The notes: generated by a model not told the origin, from the sequence alone. A stretch of 64,000 nucleotides of DNA from Saposhnikovia divaricata (GCA_036435485.1 CM071596.1:18068001-18132000), one strand, 5' to 3'; counted from the first letter of the stretch, positions 44,801 through 56,152 are shown. Numbers and translations: made by a program.

Positions 44801-46158
44801 AGCGTTTAAAATCCCGTTTGGTTGTGTTGGGTAATCATCAACAGTCAGGAATAGATTACAACGAGACTTTTGCCCCGGTTGCAAAAATGACTACAGTACG
44901 AGTCTTTCTTGCTATTGCGGCATCCAAAAACTAGGAACTTCATCAGATGGATGTTCACAATGCTTTTTTGCACGGAGATCTTGATGAGGAGGTATACATG
45001 AAATTACCTTCCGGATTTTCTAGTTCGGATTCTTCTTTGGTGTGCCGATTGAGAAAATCATTGTATGGCCTGAAACAAGCTCCCAGATGTTGGTTTGCAA
45101 AGTTAGTTGCTGGTTTGAAAGGGTACGGTTTTCTTCAGTCTTATTCCGATTATTCTCTTTTCACATATACTAATGGCAATGTTCAAATAAATGTCTTAGT
45201 CTATGTGGACGACCTTATTATTTCTGGGAATGACTCCACTGCACTTATTATTTTCAAAGCGTATCTCAGTGATTGTTTCAAAATGAAAGATCTTGGCTCT
45301 TTGAAGTATTTTCTGGGTATTGAGGTTGCCCGTAGCTCAGCAGGCTTATTTTTGTGTCAACGAAAGTATACTTTGGATATTATCTCTGAATCAGGTTTGT
45401 TGTGTGCAAAGCCGAGTGGTTTTCCCATTGAGCAAAATCACAAACTGGGTCTTGCCAACGGAGACTTTCTTCCAGATCCCGAGTCCTACCGACGGCTGGT
45501 CGGTCGCTTGATCTATCTTGCGGTCACAAGGCTGGATTTAGCCTATTCGGTCCACATTCTTTCTCAGTTTCTGCAGGCGCCCCACCATGTACATTGGGAA
45601 GGGGGTTTGCTTGTAGTTCGTTATTTAAAAGGCACACCAGGTCTGGGCATTTTGCTGCGTGCAGATAGTGAGCTAACCTTACAGGGTTGGTGTGATTCCG
45701 ATTGGGCGGCTTGTCCGTTTAATCGTCGTTCATTGACAGGTTGGCTGGTATGTCTTGGTAACTCTCCTATTTCTTGGAAAATAAAGAAGCAACATACTGT
45801 GTCCCGGTCCTCTACGGAGGCTGAATATCGATCTATGTCTGCTATCACGTGTGAGTTGAAGTGGCTTAAAGGTTTGTTGTCGAGCTTAGGAGTCCAACAC
45901 CCTAACGCGATCAAGTTGTTTTGTGATAGTGAGTCTGCGTTACATATTGCAAAGAATCATGTTTTTCACGAGCGCACGAAGCACATAGAGGTTGATTGTC
46001 ACTTCGTCCGTGATGCGATTAATGATGGTTTGTTATCTCCGTCACATGTTTCAACATCTTCGCAATTGGCGGATATTTTTACTAAGGCTCTCGGGAAATC
46101 TCGTTTTGATTTCCTTCTTTCCAAGTTGGGAATTTTTGAACCCCATGCTCCAACTTGA
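41826..46158 (+). pseudogene. Ale-type gag-pol polyprotein, multiply broken
   Basis: Gag from ATG 41826 (MVDNGETPPPPTKIESNSPF), zinc knuckle CDKCKKQGHETSRC near 42620, protease WIVDTGAIHHVTG, integrase finger HHRMGH...CEVCMRAKH, catalytic VHCDLWGP, QSDNDTEF and PQQNGRVERKH, RT FAPVAKMTTVRVF and YVDDLIISGND, RNase H CDSDWAACPF and STEAEYRSM. Breaks: CGA to TGA at about 42516, frameshifts in A runs near 42690 and 43975, and two Trp codons now TAG (44761 and 44932). The stops are all C-to-T or G-to-A changes, as in methylated silenced elements. It ends HAPT at 46158. Confidence 0.92.
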
Positions 46159-46165
46159 GGGGGGG

Positions 46166-46366
46166 TATTAAGCCCATCTATTCAACATTCAACAAACTCT
46201 TCATTCAACATTCAACATTCAACATAAACTTAGTCAAATATAACAACTAGGTAATGTATGCAATGATGTTTTTGTTGTAATCTGAAGCATATAAATAGGC
46301 TTGCATATTTCACACTCAATAATTCAATAAACAATGTTTAGAATCAAATATTTGTGTAATTCTTCA
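46166..46366 (+). repeat. 3' LTR of Ale-type element
   Basis: A 201-base partner of 41384-41593, directly after GAGGGGGG. Confidence 0.88.
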
Positions 46367-47191
46367 CAATATGATCTCCCATTATTTTTGTAAAGAAATG
46401 ATCGATAAATGAGAATGGGGTGATTGATTGCATTCTCCATTTCAGTGGACTTAAAACTAGAAGTTCCATCCTCTGTATAGTTTTTGCTTCAAATAGAAGC
46501 TTGGATTCACCAGCCTGTAAATTTGAGCATAGTGGCACTTCAGTCTCGTCCATTTTGGCTGCAAGAGATAAACACGCGACAACCAACAATTGCGGCATCC
46601 ATTCTTTGCCAGTCGTTAACTCATAGGCAGCGAGGAATCTATCAAAGTAGTTAACCGATAGATACGCACACAGAGGTCCAAAATTGAAATGTGAATGAGC
46701 CTTTCCAATCCAATAAACAGCCTCTTCTCTAGCCTTCAAATCCAGATCCCCGTTACGCAGTCTTTGCAAGTAATCATGAGCAGGCAAATGCTCACATTCT
46801 TTCACAAACATCGAATCTACACACTCATCACTTTGCAATGGTAATAAACCACTCATAAAGCCCTCTTCAATCTTGAAGTCTTGATTTTTATCAATACCAC
46901 TGTCATAAAAATTAGTACTTTGATACTCTTCAGCGACATCATCATCGAAATAAATACTTTCATTTTCTTCGGCACACAATAGGCTTGATACATCATAATC
47001 AAGACTGGGAGCCATTCCTATAAATATATGAATCTTGATGATGAAACTTGAGTATGAGTAATACTTGTAGGGAAATGAATAAATGATATGAAAAAAGATG
47101 GTTTGTTTGTTTCTTTCAATTTATGAAATGATCAAAGAAATGAAATGAAAAGCGAAGGAATGATGTGGTGATAAAAGAAAGAAGGGGGGGA

Positions 47192-47200
47192 GGTTTATAG
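47192..47200 (-). promoter_or_regulatory. TATA-like box of cyclin copy C
   Basis: The minus strand reads CTACTATAAACC about 180 bases before the ATG at 47015; the surrounding flank is shared by copies A-D. Confidence 0.35.
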
Positions 47201-47818
47201 TAGAGAAATGCGCGTTTTGTGCTGATGGGATTTTGAGTTATTTGTAAATTTGGAGAGGTTGAAAGGGAAAATGAGAAGATGTGTCTCTTCATAAATCTGG
47301 TCAATTTTATTTAACATTTGTTCCAAAAGATATTCATAAAACAAAATTCATGTAAACTGAATATCTGCTAGAAATAGTAAGTATGAGTTTTATTTCTTCT
47401 CAGGAGTTCAGTCAGTTTCGTTTTTCATTAAAGTCTACACAGTACCTACATCAAAATGATGACTCTAAAATGACAAACACAAGTTAGAAACATTAAGAGA
47501 GAGTTGCTTCTTCAATGTTGTCTCCGATCCATGTACAATAGAACTTCGATGAATGAATATTAGATAAATGAATAACCTCGTCAAATGAATAACTTGTGTA
47601 TTTTTAATCTCAATAAATAAATTATCTCGATATTCCGACCCGGAGGGAAATTAATAATCGAGGTTCAAGTGTTGTAGGAAGGGAATTTAAACTCATCTAG
47701 TTCAATTGCTTCAGTTGTAACTACAAGGCGTGCTAAGAAGGACTGTGTCTCCTGAAGCCTCTTCTTGTTCTGCTTTTCCGAAAAATTGTCAGTTGTTACT
47801 AGGTAGTAGTACTTATTA

Positions 47819-48043
47819 ATGATAACTACTCCTTTTCCGAATGCCAAACAGCTTAAGTATAATGCATTCAATCGAGTCTTTGAGTTAGTTCGTTGCTCTG
47901 AGTTAAAAGCTCTAACTCTCGATACAGCACAAAGTGGTTATCAACTATCTGGTTCTCCACAAGATTACAGCGGTGACAATTTTATTCATGGCTTCAAAAA
48001 ATTCCAGAACTTTTATTGGTTCCCCACTCCACAGATTCGGTAA
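47819..48043 (+). pseudogene. Repeated coding-like fragment Y, best copy
   Basis: An open stretch of 74 codons reading NAFNRVFELVRCSELKALTL and YQLSGSPQDYSGDNFIHGFK. It recurs with few changes at 40498-40665 and 52110-52290. The peptide has normal protein-like composition, but I do not recognise the family. It is probably an exon of an unrelated gene carried along in the cyclin duplications. The minus strand just left (47665-47790) also has an open frame (RLQETQSFLARLVVTTEAIE), so strand is uncertain. Confidence 0.4.
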
Positions 48044-48201
48044 AATGTTCACACACTTTATTTGATAGTGAATAATTATATATAGAATATTTAAACAGTA
48101 CCGAAGTCTCCATTAATAAAAATGGAACACAAGTTTCAGAAAATTTCATGAAAAAAAAAGCGGGATGACAAGCACCATGACTTCTATTGTGCTCTTCTGT
48201 A

Positions 48202-48393
48202 ATTTGAGATCTGTTATTAGTTTATTGCTATTCTGTTGGTAAAATTAATAATGGAAATAATTCGGTTGGCAAGCCCCTTCCCAACAACGTTTGAACCTTC
48301 GCTTGGGTTGGCATTCCGTTGGCAAACTGTTTTTCCAACGAATTTCCTTGCTTTGCTAACGGAATATTCTGTTATTAATACTGAAAATTCTTG
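48202..48393. mobile_element. CACTA-type 3' end fragment
   Basis: Ends in AATTCTTGTAGTG, the right terminus of CACTA elements, with nearby CCGTTGGCAAAC and CCAACGAATTTCC motifs in both orientations. The matching left end is not present. It separates fragment Y DNA from module X DNA (which resumes GTCAGCACTCGGG). Confidence 0.5.
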
Positions 48394-49300
48394 TAGTGGG
48401 TCAGCACTCGGGATGTCAATGCTTCTATTCTGGACATACAAATAAGTGGCAAAAGTGTTTTGCTGCTTACGAAGTCAGGTTGTGTAGCTTTATAGTTGGG
48501 TTGGAAACCCCATTAAGATTCGATTTAAGGAAAATACCAAGTTAAACCACATAAAGAAACTGTGGTAGTGTTCTAAAGACTAGCAACACTCTCAAACTAT
48601 GTAATTAAGCTTGATAGTGTGCGCAAGAGGCTGTCTAGCTACTTCCGGCTCATTTGCAAATACAAATTTAATTAACAAGTACACTAAGCCTTCTTTGGCG
48701 TATTTTAAATCTTGTAATCGAAAATCATTCGTAAATTGCTTCAAATTAAGTAAACTTTGTAAAGAAAGCGGACATAAAACTTGAGTTATGCTAACAAATA
48801 ACAAAAATGCATTTTAAGTTTTAACATGTAACTAGGTAACAAGAATGAACAAAAAGATTTTGAGGCTGGTGAGTGACCATCGTATTTATATTTGTTCAAT
48901 ATTCATGCAGTTTATCCTTTGCTATACACTTCATGATAAATAAATTCATGTAATTTGTGTTCAAAACTCACATAAAATAATTTCTTCTGCTCCGTAATTA
49001 CAAATTGATGTTATTAACATTCATACGGAATATTGTTTAAATTATTAAGATGTTGGAGGAAATTCACGAAAAAAAAATTATTCCTAACCAACATTGTTAA
49101 GAATCCAATGAAACCTCTTGCCAGTAAAGTCATAAGAAAAAGAGGATTTGAGAGTTCTTAGACAGTTTTAGTTTTAGTGTTGTGCATGATAGTTAGTAAC
49201 ACAAAATCTTAGATATAAAAAGAACTGATTGTTGTTGGACAATAAAGCGAATTAAATCTAATAATAGTGTAAAAAAATTGATACATTACGGAACACTTAT
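48394..49300. repeat. Duplicated module X, copy 2
   Basis: Matches 21969-24840 (minus its CACTA element) and 57886-58790. It holds the empty site GGCGTATTTTAAATC used to define the CACTA boundaries. The coding-like stretch has a frameshift here (ATTCTGGACAT against ATTCTCCGACAT). Confidence 0.8.
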
Positions 49301-49548
49301 CATTCATATATATTCATACATTTCAGGTTGATAAATATTCCAAATTTAGTTTAGATAACTAAATTTCAAACTACTATTTGTTTTCAATTTTTCCGGAGTC
49401 CGAACCTTAGAAAGCTGTGCATTTTTAACAATTGAAGTGGCTAAGAGTTTACTATCTATATTGTGCAAGGAATGCACCAACTTCATGGTTAAATTATGGA
49501 CTTTCATACATGACATTTTACGAGTAAATACGGCCAACAAATATTACA

Positions 49549-49923
49549 TTTGAAGCTGTTGGGCTAAATTTAAAATTATTATTTATTACTTAAAATTACT
49601 TAAAGTGATAAGTGAAAAGTAAAAATTTTAAGTTAATATCTATTTGGGTAATTTTATATTATGAGTGACTTATGAATTATTAAAAATGAAAATATAAAAA
49701 TATTTGATAAATTTTCTATTTGAATGATAATATTAACTTTTATAAAAAAAAATCCTCAAAACAAAGTAAGTCATTCAAGGAAGTACCTCCTACCAACTTT
49801 TGATTTTAAGCTATTTTTTTAATTTTAAGTCAATTTCCAACTTATTACACAAATAGATATTTTTTAACTTAAACTAGAAAATGGCTTTAAGCCTCACTTA
49901 AAACCAGTTGCCAAACCGGCTCA
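49549..49923. mobile_element. MITE-like insertion, about 375 bp
   Basis: Absent from the paralogous site at about 26415 (ATATTACAAAAACTATGA). Ends are imperfect inverted repeats: TTTGAAGCTGTTGG on the left and, reverse-complemented, TTTTGAGCCGGTTTGG on the right. AT-rich and non-coding, as hAT-like MITEs are. Confidence 0.65.
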
Positions 49924-50221
49924 AAAACTATGAGTCCTTGATGACCTTTATATTAAACAACAGATCAGAACAAATGTAGGCTCAGCTTTTCTTCCCTTAT
50001 CTATGCACTATGGGGAGCCTTATTTAGCTTTGGATATTATGATTTGGGGATCATGGTAACTATCAGATCATTTATCTTTAAATAAAACAAAAATGAAAAG
50101 TATATTATATAGGTACAGACACAAGTCTCCATGGTATACCACATACAATTACAGGAAAATTTGATAATAATCTAGTATACAAGCTAGGCTGACAAGAACC
50201 AACAATGCAATAATCACTGTC

Positions 50222-51304
50222 TTAAAACTCAATGCAATGTCTCTGGTTTAACTTCCTCCTCTTAGTGTTGTCACTATAATGAGAAGAGTGTAGACGAGTT
50301 CCAACTGTTGTTTCATCACTTCTATAGCTTATGCAAGCAGCATCTATCACACCAATCGGGCTTTGGGGCAATGATGGTCGGATTAAAACATTTGAACCGA
50401 TACTACTAATAGTACTTAAGGATGACGACGACGATGATGATTTCTTCATCAGTTCAAGGCACTTCGCCACTCTATCCTTTCGTAAATGGTGATCAAGTTC
50501 ATAAAATGCTTTCTTAGTATCAACTGTTTGATTTTCTCCTGCAACAGACAGAACCACTGCTGCTGCAATTTCAGAAGGCCTGAACTCCAAGAATTCAATC
50601 TCTTCGATCGTGCTTAATATAAGCCGTGTTGATCCGAAAATTGACAATGTTGATGCAATATGATCTCCCATTATTTTTGTAAGGAAATGATCGATAAATG
50701 AGAATGGGGTGATTGATTGCATTCTCCACTTCAATGTACTTAAAACAAGAAGTTCCATCCTCTGTATAGTTTTTGCTTCAAATAGTAACTTCGATTCACC
50801 AACCTGTAAATTTGAGCATAGTGGCACTTCAGTCTCCTCCATTTTGGCTGCAAGAGATAAACACGCGACAGCCAACAATTGCGGCGTCCATTCTTTGCCA
50901 GTCGGTAACTCATAGGCAGCGAGGAATCTATCAAAGTAGTTAACCGATAAATATGCACAAAGAGGTCCAAAATTGAAATGTGAATGAGCCTTTCCAATCC
51001 AATAAACAGCCTCTTGTCTAGCCTTCAAATCCAGATCCCCGTTACGCAGTCTTTGCAAGTAATCATGAGCAGGCAAATGCTCACATTCTTTCACAAACAT
51101 CGAATCTACACACTCGTCACTTTGCAATGGTAATAAACCACTCATAAAGCCCTCTTCAACCTTGAAGTCTTGATTTTTATCAATACCACTGTCATAAAAA
51201 TTAGTACTTTGATACTCTTCAGCGACATCATCATCGAAATAAATACTTTCATTTTCTTCGGCACACAATAGGCTTGATACATCACAATCAAGACTGGGAG
51301 CCAT
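50222..51304 (-). CDS. D-type cyclin, CYCD2/CYCD4-like, copy D
   Basis: Intact 360-aa single-exon ORF. It has LLCAE (residues 12-16) for Rb binding, the cyclin N box with HFNFGPLCAYLSVNYFDRFL and LLAVACLSLAAKMEETEVPL, the cyclin C domain, a Ser-rich linker (about 289-303) and the CYCD2/4-type tail SPIGVIDAACISYRSDETTV. Expected role: regulatory subunit of CDKA in the nucleus at the G1/S step. Length is normal for CYCD2/4 (about 350-370). Single-exon structure is unusual for the family. The minus-strand flank has TACTATAAC about 180 bases before the ATG. Of the four copies this has the fewest signs of damage, so it is the best candidate for a working gene. Confidence 0.92.
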   Translation of the reverse strand: MAPSLDCDVSSLLCAEENESIYFDDDVAEEYQSTNFYDSGIDKNQDFKVEEGFMSGLLPLQSDECVDSMFVKECEHLPAHDYLQRLRNGDLDLKARQEAVYWIGKAHSHFNFGPLCAYLSVNYFDRFLAAYELPTGKEWTPQLLAVACLSLAAKMEETEVPLCSNLQVGESKLLFEAKTIQRMELLVLSTLKWRMQSITPFSFIDHFLTKIMGDHIASTLSIFGSTRLILSTIEEIEFLEFRPSEIAAAVVLSVAGENQTVDTKKAFYELDHHLRKDRVAKCLELMKKSSSSSSSLSTISSIGSNVLIRPSLPQSPIGVIDAACISYRSDETTVGTRLHSSHYSDNTKRRKLNQRHCIEF

Positions 51305-51480
51305 TCCTATAAATATATGAATCTTGATTATGAAACTTGAGTAAGAGTAATACTTGTAGGGAAATGAATAAATGATATGATAAAAGATGGTTTTTTTTTT
51401 TTTTTAACTTATGAAATGTTCAAAGAAATGAAATGAAAAGCGAAGGAATGGATGTGGTGATAAAAGAAAGAAGGGGGAAA

Positions 51481-51490
51481 TGTTATAGTA
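51481..51490 (-). promoter_or_regulatory. TATA-like box of cyclin copy D
   Basis: The minus strand reads CTACTATAACATT about 180 bases upstream of the ATG at 51304, at the place where copies A and C have TATAAA-like strings. Confidence 0.35.
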
Positions 51491-52109
51491 GAGAAATGCG
51501 CGTTTTGTGTAGATGGGATTTTGAGTTATTTGCAAATTTGGAGAGGTTGAAAGGGAAAATGAGAAGATTTGTCTCTTCATAAATCTGGTCAATTTTATTT
51601 AACATTTGTTCCAAAAGATATTCATAAAACAAAATTCATGTAAACTGAATATCTGCTAGAAATAGTAAGTAAGAGTTTCATTTCTTCTCAAGAGTTCAGT
51701 CAGTTTCATTTTTCATTAAAGTCTACACAGTACCTACATCAAAATGATGACTCTAAAATGACAACCACAAGTTAGAAACATTAAGAGAGAGTTGCTTCTT
51801 CTATGTTGTCTCCGATCCATGTACAGTAGAACCTCGATAACTGAATATTAAATCAATAAATAACCTCATCAAATGAATAACTTGTGCATTTTTAACCTCA
51901 ACAAATAGATAATCTCGATATTCCGATCCCGAGGGTAATTAATAATCGAGGTTCAAGTGCTGTGGGAAGGCAATTTAAACTCATCTAGTTCAATTGCTTC
52001 AGTTGTTACTACAAGGCGTGCTAACAAGGACCGTGTCTCCTGAAGCCTCTTTTTGTTCTGCTTTTCCGAAAAATTGTGAGCTTTTACTAGGTAGTAGTAC
52101 ATATTTTTG

Positions 52110-52290
52110 ATGACTACTCCGTTTCAAGTATCATGCATTCAATCGAGTCTTTGAGCTAGTTCGTTGCTCTGAGTTAAAAGCTCTAACTCTCGATACAGCA
52201 CAAAGTGGTTATCAATTATCTGATTACAATTATCTAGTTCTCCACAAGATTACAGCGGTGACAATTTTATTCATGGGTTCAAAGAATTCT
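52110..52290 (+). pseudogene. Repeated coding-like fragment Y, copy near cyclin D
   Basis: Same sequence as 47850-48000 with a small internal duplication (ATTATCTGATTACAATTATC, near 52212) that breaks the frame. Confidence 0.45.
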
Positions 52291-52329
52291 AGAACTTAAA
52301 TTGCTTCCCCACTCCACAGATTCGGTAAG

Positions 52330-52914
52330 ATGTTAACATTCACTTTATTTGATTCTGAATAAATATGTATAGAATATTTATACAGTACAGAAGTCTCCAT
52401 TAATAAAAACGGAACAAAAGTTTGAGAAAATTTCATGAAAATAAGGCAGGATGACAGGCACCATGACTCTTTATGCCTGTTTCTGTTGTGCTCTTCTGTA
52501 AAATTGTCAGCTAATACTAGTTAGTTTCAAGGAAAATATTTTCAAAGAAAAACAGAACATATATAACTGTTAGATTAGGCAAGCAAAGAATCAAATGTTC
52601 TAATGCTTCCAATTCTAGAATCACTGCATCTGCGTATCATTAGCTTATACAAGGAGCAAGCAACCGAAGTAGAACCAAGATATATAATCCTTTATTTGTA
52701 AATGTGAAAGCAATGAAAATAGGAAACGAATGAATAACTACTTTATCTTTCACTGAAAAGAACCAAGACACGGGATCAGCTATAAATACCGCAACTCTGT
52801 TAGTTCATATCAGATACAGGTACAACTGATAGGTACATATTTCACATCCACAACTTAAAGCTAACTACTAACTTATATAACTGAACTATTATTTTATTTT
52901 TTTGAAAGCAGAAC
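52330..52914. other. Intergenic DNA
   Basis: 52380-52500 matches 48110-48200 (shared duplication). No gene recognised in the rest. Confidence 0.5.
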
Positions 52915-53395
52915 TATATTAAGAGCAATCAAAAGCTGACAAATCAGTAATAGCTTGATGAAAGAACTGGTAAGAACCATCTCACCCCCTACATTGATGC
53001 CCCATCTAGCTAAACAATGAGCAACTATTTAACTGATCTCCAAATAAGAATATAATCCAAAAATTCAAACCAGTGCTTCAGCCTTCTAATATCTTCATAA
53101 AACAAGAATAGAGGAGAGAGACCAACCACATTCCTTTTTATTGCTGATATCACATTCAAGGCATCACATTCCAAAATCACCAGACTATGGCCAAGACAAC
53201 GAGCAAATTCGAGCCCGTACAAAGCAGCAGTAGCCTCTGCAAAATCAGCACCCCACCTCACTCCCATTTTCTTAGCAGCCATGGGAATGACCTGTCCTGC
53301 AGAATCCCTGATAACTACTCCCAGAACCACATATATTCCTTCTCTTACATGAGCATCAATATTAATCTTCATATGACCCGTTGGAGGAGGAGAAC
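52915..53395 (-). pseudogene. RNase H-like domain fragment
   Basis: The minus strand reads PPPTGHMKINIDAHVREGIY, then VIRDSAGQVIPMAAKKMG, DFAEATAALYGLEFARCLGH and ILECDALNVISAI. These carry the Asp, Glu and Asp positions of the plant RNase H-like (RVT_3) family found in L1 LINEs and in single host genes. The frame breaks near 53030 (SVK then, in another frame, VAHCLARWG) and no RT precedes it, so this is a fragment. Confidence 0.8.
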
Positions 53396-53449
53396 CTTTA
53401 TAACTGAACTAATTACCAAATGTAATGTGGTGTTCGGACAAGAAATAAT

Positions 53450-54757
53450 TTGAGCTCATGAGTTATTTCTGCAATGTGTATGTGCACGCGTGTTCTCTAT
53501 GAAATTAAAACTCAATAGAACCACATAACAGTTACACTATTGGATGAAGCTCCTGAGCACATAAAATTAATTGAACACAAACGGAGAGAATTCCTATTAA
53601 AACATGGGAGCCTTTTCTCCTACTAGTGCAGTATAAGAAATTCCCATGTCTAACAATCCAGATGCAAACCTGCGTCGGTCTAGTACATACATTTCTTATC
53701 ATCATACTTGCATGCTGAATGAATTCATGTAATTTGGATTTGAAAAAACAAATTTGTGTAATTAATCTTTAAAAGCCAAATCATCATTTGTCTTGGCCCC
53801 AAGCAGAATTGATACATGTTACTATTGACTCATCATAATATTACAATATCTATATGCTACGATATTGGATACAAAAATTAATGTTAACTAACTCATGAAT
53901 AGTATAAGCACTTTTACAAGTCTTTAATATACTCTAGCTTAATAATTAGGTCTACATTAGTTTTTTATCTAGACATTTAAATTTACTTACTAGATGAACC
54001 GAGAAAATTTATTTAAAATTGAAAAAGTATCATAAATATTATTCTTATTTATCTATTTATTTTTTATGATTTTATTGTTTTTTGAAATTATTTTAAAATT
54101 CGATTTGCGACAAAATCAATTAAGTGCAAATTCCTTAATGTTTTTCTGGAAAACAATTGAAATCATTTGATCTATAACCTTTATTCATAACCTTCATAAC
54201 TTTAAATTCCTTTATAATCTTTATTAATGTTTTTCTCTATTTATAACTTTTATGGTTCCAATCTTATTTCGGTTTTACCACTAAATTCCTATTTTCTCTA
54301 GGATTTTATTTTATCATTTAATCAAATATAAAAAGTATTGAAACCCTATTATAATTGTAATTCTGTAATTACACAAATAATGTATATTTTAGAACCATGT
54401 ATGTTGTGTTTATTTTGTATTTTTTATTGTTTGTTGTTTTTTGATTAATATGGATATTAATCAAATATGAATATATTTGATTAGTATCGTATTTTTGTAC
54501 TTCCTTGATGGATGGTGATAACTTCATCTTTTTACCTCATGTTAGATAAAATAATTGCAAAAGGAGAATTATAGTTATAATAGATTTTTTATTTTTTTAA
54601 TAAAAAAGACAACATAGAATTCTAGTAGAAATAGGAGTGTTTTACCTCGTTAAATAAAATAATTGCAAAAGGAGAATTATAGTTATAATAGGGATTATTA
54701 TATCCTATATATAATTAGCCTAAGGAGGTTTTGATGGTATGGTTTGGTCATCATGTA
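53450..54757. other. AT-rich intergenic DNA
   Basis: No gene. 53680-53890 resembles 33180-33400. 54250-54360 resembles the Helitron interior near 35750. TAAAATAATTGCAAAAGGAG recurs at about 54547 and 54656 (a local duplication of about 50 bases). Confidence 0.55.
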
Positions 54758-56072
54758 TCTATATATATTATAATGCTTAGAGTTCAAGTTATTTTTCTTG
54801 AATTTTCATTTTTTTAAATTTTTTTATAATTTTTTTTTCTTGCATTAAATAGCTATTAATGATATTTTAATTAATCACTGATTACAGCTATTAAACATAT
54901 ATTAAATTACTCTATTTAATTTGTTTTAAAATTAGCAAATTTTATTTGAATATTATAGTTATTATTTTAATATTAAATATTAATTATAAATAGTTAAGTT
55001 TATTTTTAGGTAAAATGATGATTAAAAATTGTTTATATTATGTTCTTTTTTATTCCCTATTCAAGATCACTGTAATTTCTTTTGTACGTCGGACGACTTT
55101 AAATTCTCAACAAAATTTTTTTACCAATGATTGTGAAAGTCGTAATAAATTATGGAAGTCCAAGATCTTTACTTAATATTTGGAATTTGTATGCAAACAA
55201 CATAGACAAATTTTTAATTTTGCACATTAATAAATTACACATGGGTTATGATCAATCGATTAAATTTAACAAACCCAACCATTTTATCGGAAGATAAAAT
55301 AGATAAAATAGATAAAAAAAAAAAAAAGCTATACACACGTTGTTTCATCATATTACGTCGAAATAAATTAATATTCTAATTATATAAATTCTTACACTAT
55401 TATTGTATATGTACATTATGGGAGGGGTGTCGGCTTTAAAAAACGTTATTAATCTTAACTTCTCAAACAATCTTTATTATCAATGATTGTGAAAGTTGTA
55501 ATAAATTATGGAAGTACAGTACAATTCTTTACTTGATATCTGAAATTTGTATACAAATAATATAGATAGATTTTTACTTTTGCAAATGAATAAATTATAC
55601 ATAAATCATGACCAAACTAATTTAATTGAACAAATCCAACCATTTTATCGGACGATTAAATCGAAAAAAATTATACACCTATTGTTTCATTATATTGTGT
55701 CAAAATAAATTAATATTATAATTTAATAAATTCTTATACTATTACTGAACATGTATTATGAGAGAGGCGTCGGCTTTAAAAAAGGTTATTAAGTTATATT
55801 CAATATTTGTAATTTTTTATCGTAAAGATTACATTCGTATTGTAATTTTTATTTTTATATGTTTGTGATATTTTTAAGATGTCCCTACTTTAGATATATA
55901 ATGAGAGTATTTTTCCAACTAATAATTCATGTAAATTGTGTTTAAATCATATTTTTTAGGAAATTCATAAGAGACCAATCAATTTTTAAAAATAATAAAA
56001 TTTAATTTATCTATTTTCTTTATTTTAAAATAAAAATTTATAAACCGCGCGAAGCACGGCTAAATTAACTAG
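54758..56072 (+). mobile_element. Non-autonomous Helitron, 1.3 kb
   Basis: The 5' end TCTATATATATTATAATGC follows A (54757). The 3' end has hairpin CCGCGCGAAGCACGG (56045-56059), then CTAAATTAACTAG and host T (56073). Insertion between A and T, no target duplication and the CTAG end are Helitron traits. No Rep/helicase is present. The interior holds two diverged copies of a unit of about 356 bases. Confidence 0.7.
55110..55800. repeat. Two diverged 356-bp units inside the Helitron
   Basis: AATGATTGTGAAAGT.GTAATA and the following 300 bases occur near 55125 and near 55480, both ending near a GTCGGCTTTAAAAAA. string (55425 and 55770). Confidence 0.75.
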
Positions 56073-56152
56073 TTGTAGTAAATTCAAGATACTTAAGAAA
56101 AACACACGAGAAAAAGTTGCAAAGAATTCTTCGTAACCACACATTTGTTAAA

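Larger units (their letters stand above)
41384..46366 (+). mobile_element. Ale/Retrofit-type copia element inside cyclin C
   Basis: LTRs 41384-41593 and 46166-46366 (about 200-210 bases), target duplication CAATA (41379-41383 and 46367-46371), primer site next to the 5' LTR (CGGTATCATAGC, one base off the usual first T and a G-to-T change), and polypurine tract TTGAGGGGGG before the 3' LTR. LTRs start TATTAAG instead of TG. All domains are present, but the ORF is broken many times. Lineage from RT and integrase motifs, moderately sure. Confidence 0.93.
40977..47015 (-). pseudogene. D-type cyclin copy C, split by an Ale-type copia element
   Basis: The 5' part is 47015-46372 and the 3' part 41378-40977, separated by a copia element with target duplication CAATA. 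The joined parts match copies B and D. The 5' part keeps LLCAE and the cyclin N box. The 3' part has a 2-base deletion in the RKDRVAKC region (near 41192) and an in-frame loss of about ten codons (SENTKRRKLN) near the end. The promoter-proximal DNA is closest to copy D. It cannot make a full cyclin. Confidence 0.93.

Noticed and set aside
47665..47871. Minus-strand ORF reading RLQETQSFLARLVVTTEAIE
   Set aside because: Not called as a gene because it overlaps fragment Y on the other strand and the two cannot be separated from sequence alone; kept only as a note there.
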